A DNA stretch of 64,000 bases. Origin: Asaia bogorensis NBRC 16594 (GTDB taxonomy: Bacteria; Pseudomonadota; Alphaproteobacteria; Acetobacterales; Acetobacteraceae). A program made the translations under genes and the position numbers. Every line of letters begins with the position of its first letter. The first letter of the stretch is position 1. The stretch lies in contig NZ_AP014690.1 of assembly GCF_001547995.1 (NCBI RefSeq), forward strand, positions 2,167,001-2,231,000, given 5' to 3'. Positions 61,972 to 64,000 of this stretch are shown piece by piece. The notes under the pieces were generated by a model, which saw nothing but the letters and a program-made list of their open reading frames with translations, made no database searches and had not been told where the DNA came from.

Positions 61972-63324
61972 ATGGATATCGACGAGATCATCGAGAAGGC
62001 CGGTGGCGCCGAGGCGCTGGCGAGCCTGACCGGCGTTGGCACCGAAGCCATTCGCAAGTGGCGCCAGTCGCGCGCCATCCCCGGCAAGCACTGGGCCGCA
62101 TTGCTGCGCCTGCCCGGCATTTCCCTTTCGGACCTCGATCCGCAGACGCCTCAGGAGGAAACCCCGACAATGACAGAGACCTGCCCTGACGGCGCGAATG
62201 CCGCCCTCGTTCTCGCTGATGGCACCGTTTTGTGGGGCGTCGGCTTTGGCGCCCATACGGATGGCGCAGCCATTGGCGAGCTCTGCTTCAATACCGGCAT
62301 GACCGGCTATCAGGAAACGCTCACCGACCCGTCCTTCGCCGGGCAGATCGTGACCTTCACCTTTCCCCATATCGGCAATGTCGGCACGAACGCCGAGGAT
62401 GACGAGGCCCAGCGCGTGGCCGCGCGTGGCGTGGTGGTGAAAGAGGACGTTACCCTGCCCGCCAACTGGCGCTCGACCCAGAAGCTCGCGCAGTGGATGA
62501 TCGGCCAGAACCTGCCTGGCATTGCCGGCATCGACACGCGCCTGATCACCCGCCGCCTGCGCGATGGCGGCCCGCAGACTGCCGTGCTCGCCTTCCCGAA
62601 GAATGGCCAGTTCGACCTCGCCGCCCTGCGCGCCCAGGCCGTTTCATGGCCGGGGCTGGAAGGGATGGATCTGGCAAAGGACGTCACCTGCGCCCAGAGC
62701 TATCGCTGGGATTTGGGCGTGTGGCAGAAGCCTGCCGCAGAGCGCAGCGCGCGCCGCCGTGTGGTCGCTGTCGATTACGGCGCCAAGCGCAACATCCTGC
62801 GCTGCCTCGTGACCGCAGGCTGTGATGTGACGGTGGTGCCTGCCACCGCAACGGCCGAGGAAATCCTGCGCCACAATCCTGAAGGCGTGTTTCTCTCCAA
62901 CGGCCCCGGCGACCCGGCTGCAACTGGCGTTTATGCGGTGCCCGCCATCAAGGGCGTGCTGGATGCCAATATCCCGGTCTTTGGAATCTGCCTTGGTCAC
63001 CAGCTTCTGGCACAGGCACTTGGAGCGAAGACCTTCAAGCTGGAGCGCGGCCATCGCGGCGCGAACCAGCCGGTCAAGGACCTTGCGTCGGGCCGCGTGG
63101 AGATCACGAGCCAGAATCACGGCTTTGCTGTGGATGACAAATCCCTGCCCGAGGACGTGATCATTACCCATACCAGCCTGTTCGATGGCTCGAATGAGGG
63201 TATCCGCAGCACGAAGCTCGATGCCTTCTCGGTTCAGTATCACCCCGAGGCCAGCCCCGGCCCGTCGGATTCATTCTATCTCTTCGAGCGTTTCGTCGCG
63301 CTCATGGACAAGAAGGCAGCCTGA
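61972..63324 (+). CDS. carA: Carbamoyl-phosphate synthase small subunit with N-terminal HTH-like extension
   Basis: CarA hydrolyses glutamine to feed ammonia to CarB for arginine and pyrimidine synthesis. The normal CarA body begins around residue 67 (M67 at 62170, MTETCPDGANAALVLADG) and contains GELCFNTGMTGYQE, the class I amidotransferase nucleophile in FGICLGHQLLA and the His-Glu of YHPEASPGP. Residues 1-60 form a small helical domain (MDIDEIIEKAGGAEALASLT, then GVGTEAIRKWRQSRAIPGKH) that looks like a Cro/YdaS-type helix-turn-helix. Both starts have Shine-Dalgarno sequences: GGGAG before 61972 and AGGAGG 11 nt before 62170, so one or both forms may be made. carB follows 3 nt after the stop. 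Confidence 0.9.
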   Translation: MDIDEIIEKAGGAEALASLTGVGTEAIRKWRQSRAIPGKHWAALLRLPGISLSDLDPQTPQEETPTMTETCPDGANAALVLADGTVLWGVGFGAHTDGAAIGELCFNTGMTGYQETLTDPSFAGQIVTFTFPHIGNVGTNAEDDEAQRVAARGVVVKEDVTLPANWRSTQKLAQWMIGQNLPGIAGIDTRLITRRLRDGGPQTAVLAFPKNGQFDLAALRAQAVSWPGLEGMDLAKDVTCAQSYRWDLGVWQKPAAERSARRRVVAVDYGAKRNILRCLVTAGCDVTVVPATATAEEILRHNPEGVFLSNGPGDPAATGVYAVPAIKGVLDANIPVFGICLGHQLLAQALGAKTFKLERGHRGANQPVKDLASGRVEITSQNHGFAVDDKSLPEDVIITHTSLFDGSNEGIRSTKLDAFSVQYHPEASPGPSDSFYLFERFVALMDKKAA

Positions 63325-63327
63325 TCC

Positions 63328-64000
63328 ATGCCGAAACGTACAGATATCTCGTCGATCCTCATCATCGGCGCTGGCCCTATCGTGATCGGTCAGGCCTGTG
63401 AATTCGATTACTCCGGCACGCAGGCCTGCAAGGCGCTGAAGGAGGAAGGCTATCGCGTCATCCTCATCAACTCCAACCCGGCCACCATCATGACCGATCC
63501 GGGTCTGGCCGATGCCACCTATGTCGAGCCGATCACCCCGGAATTCGTCGAGCGCATCATTCTTAAGGAAAAGCCCGACGCGGTTCTGCCGACAATGGGC
63601 GGTCAGACGGCGCTCAACGCCGCCATGGCGCTCGACAAGTCGGGCTTCCTCAAGAAGCATAATGTCGAGCTGATCGGCGCCAATGCCGAAGTCATCGACC
63701 GCGCCGAGGACCGTCAGAAATTCCGAGAGGCCATGGACGAAATCGGCGTGGAATCCCCGCGCAGCACCATCGCCCACACGCTGGAAGAAGCCCGTGCGGC
63801 ACTGGAATCGGTCGGCCTACCCGCCATCATTCGCCCTTCCTTCACGATGGGTGGCGCCGGTGGCGGCATTGCCTATAACCGTGAGGAATTCGACCAGATC
63901 GTCGCTGGCGGTCTCGATGCCTCCCCCACCACCGAGGTTCTGATTGAGGAATCCGTGCTGGGCTGGAAGGAATTCGAGATGGAGGTCGTCCGCGACAAGG
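63328..64000 (+). CDS. carB: Carbamoyl-phosphate synthase large subunit, N-terminal part (3' end outside window)
   Basis: The first 224 codons of CarB, open to the window edge. [58 protein letters not shown] and TMGGQTALN are the conserved N-terminal carboxyphosphate-domain segments, and [13 protein letters not shown] is the start of the ATP-grasp domain. The ATG lies 3 nt after the carA stop, so the subunits are cotranscribed and probably coupled. Confidence 0.97.
   Translation, partial: MPKRTDISSILIIGAGPIVIGQACEFDYSGTQACKALKEEGYRVILINSNPATIMTDPGLADATYVEPITPEFVERIILKEKPDAVLPTMGGQTALNAAMALDKSGFLKKHNVELIGANAEVIDRAEDRQKFREAMDEIGVESPRSTIAHTLEEARAALESVGLPAIIRPSFTMGGAGGGIAYNREEFDQIVAGGLDASPTTEVLIEESVLGWKEFEMEVVRDK

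Overview
The window reads as a GC-rich (roughly 60%) stretch of alphaproteobacterial core chromosome. An acetic acid bacterium (Acetobacteraceae, Asaia/Gluconobacter/Acetobacter-like) is my best guess. The alphaproteobacterial signs are an ispD-ispF fusion, an ATP12-type F1-ATPase assembly factor, a SAM-II type riboswitch before metZ, and the System I ccm genes. The family-level guess is inference only. There is no rRNA operon, CRISPR array, IS element or prophage; one tRNA gene, tRNA-Gly(CCC), is present. Genes are dense and often overlap by 4 nt.

Layout. 1-7.7 kb: the end of a type II NADH dehydrogenase, a 2OG-Fe(II) dioxygenase, a secreted unknown, tRNA-Gly, SAM-II riboswitch-metZ, apaG, a large membrane sensor diguanylate cyclase, and a secreted protein made of six near-identical 30-residue repeats. 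7.7-8.2 kb: an AT-rich gap. 8.2-11 kb: a GalP-like sugar:H+ symporter and ispDF. 11-21 kb, minus strand: rarA-rluC-asmA-ATP12-small membrane protein, then bcp and a YhdP-like giant AsmA protein. 21-25 kb: small secreted proteins including a tandem paralogous pair, aat, and an EcsC-family protein. 25-34 kb, accessory metabolism and regulation: succinate-semialdehyde dehydrogenase, a YqjI-like PadR regulator with a siderophore-interacting ferric reductase, a phytanoyl-CoA-dioxygenase-like enzyme divergent from a LacI regulator, a PNPOx-like flavoprotein divergent from a MocR regulator, and an EVE-domain protein.

34-39.7 kb: the cytochrome c maturation operon ccmCDEFGHI, without ccmAB. 39.7-43.1 kb, minus: a DUF3142-like exported protein coupled to a 722-residue helical-repeat lipoprotein, both of unknown function. 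43.5-50.9 kb: a zinc-ribbon membrane protein, then the outer-membrane biogenesis operon lptF-lptG-lptD-surA-rsmA. 51-55 kb: cspA, a TonB-dependent siderophore receptor with striking upstream palindromes, and cyclopropane fatty acid synthase. 55-57.3 kb: rpsF-rpsR-rplI and a GNAT enzyme. 57.3-61.8 kb: the macromolecular-synthesis cluster yqeY-dnaG-rpoD. 61.9-64 kb: carA, with an unusual N-terminal HTH-like extension, and the start of carB.

Most of the window is housekeeping. The signals most worth a second look are the 90-bp tandem-repeat secreted protein, the HTH-CarA fusion together with twin GGGAA-N5-TTCCC sites in its promoter region, the SAM-II element, and the perfect palindromes upstream of the TonB receptor and between the PhyH and LacI genes.
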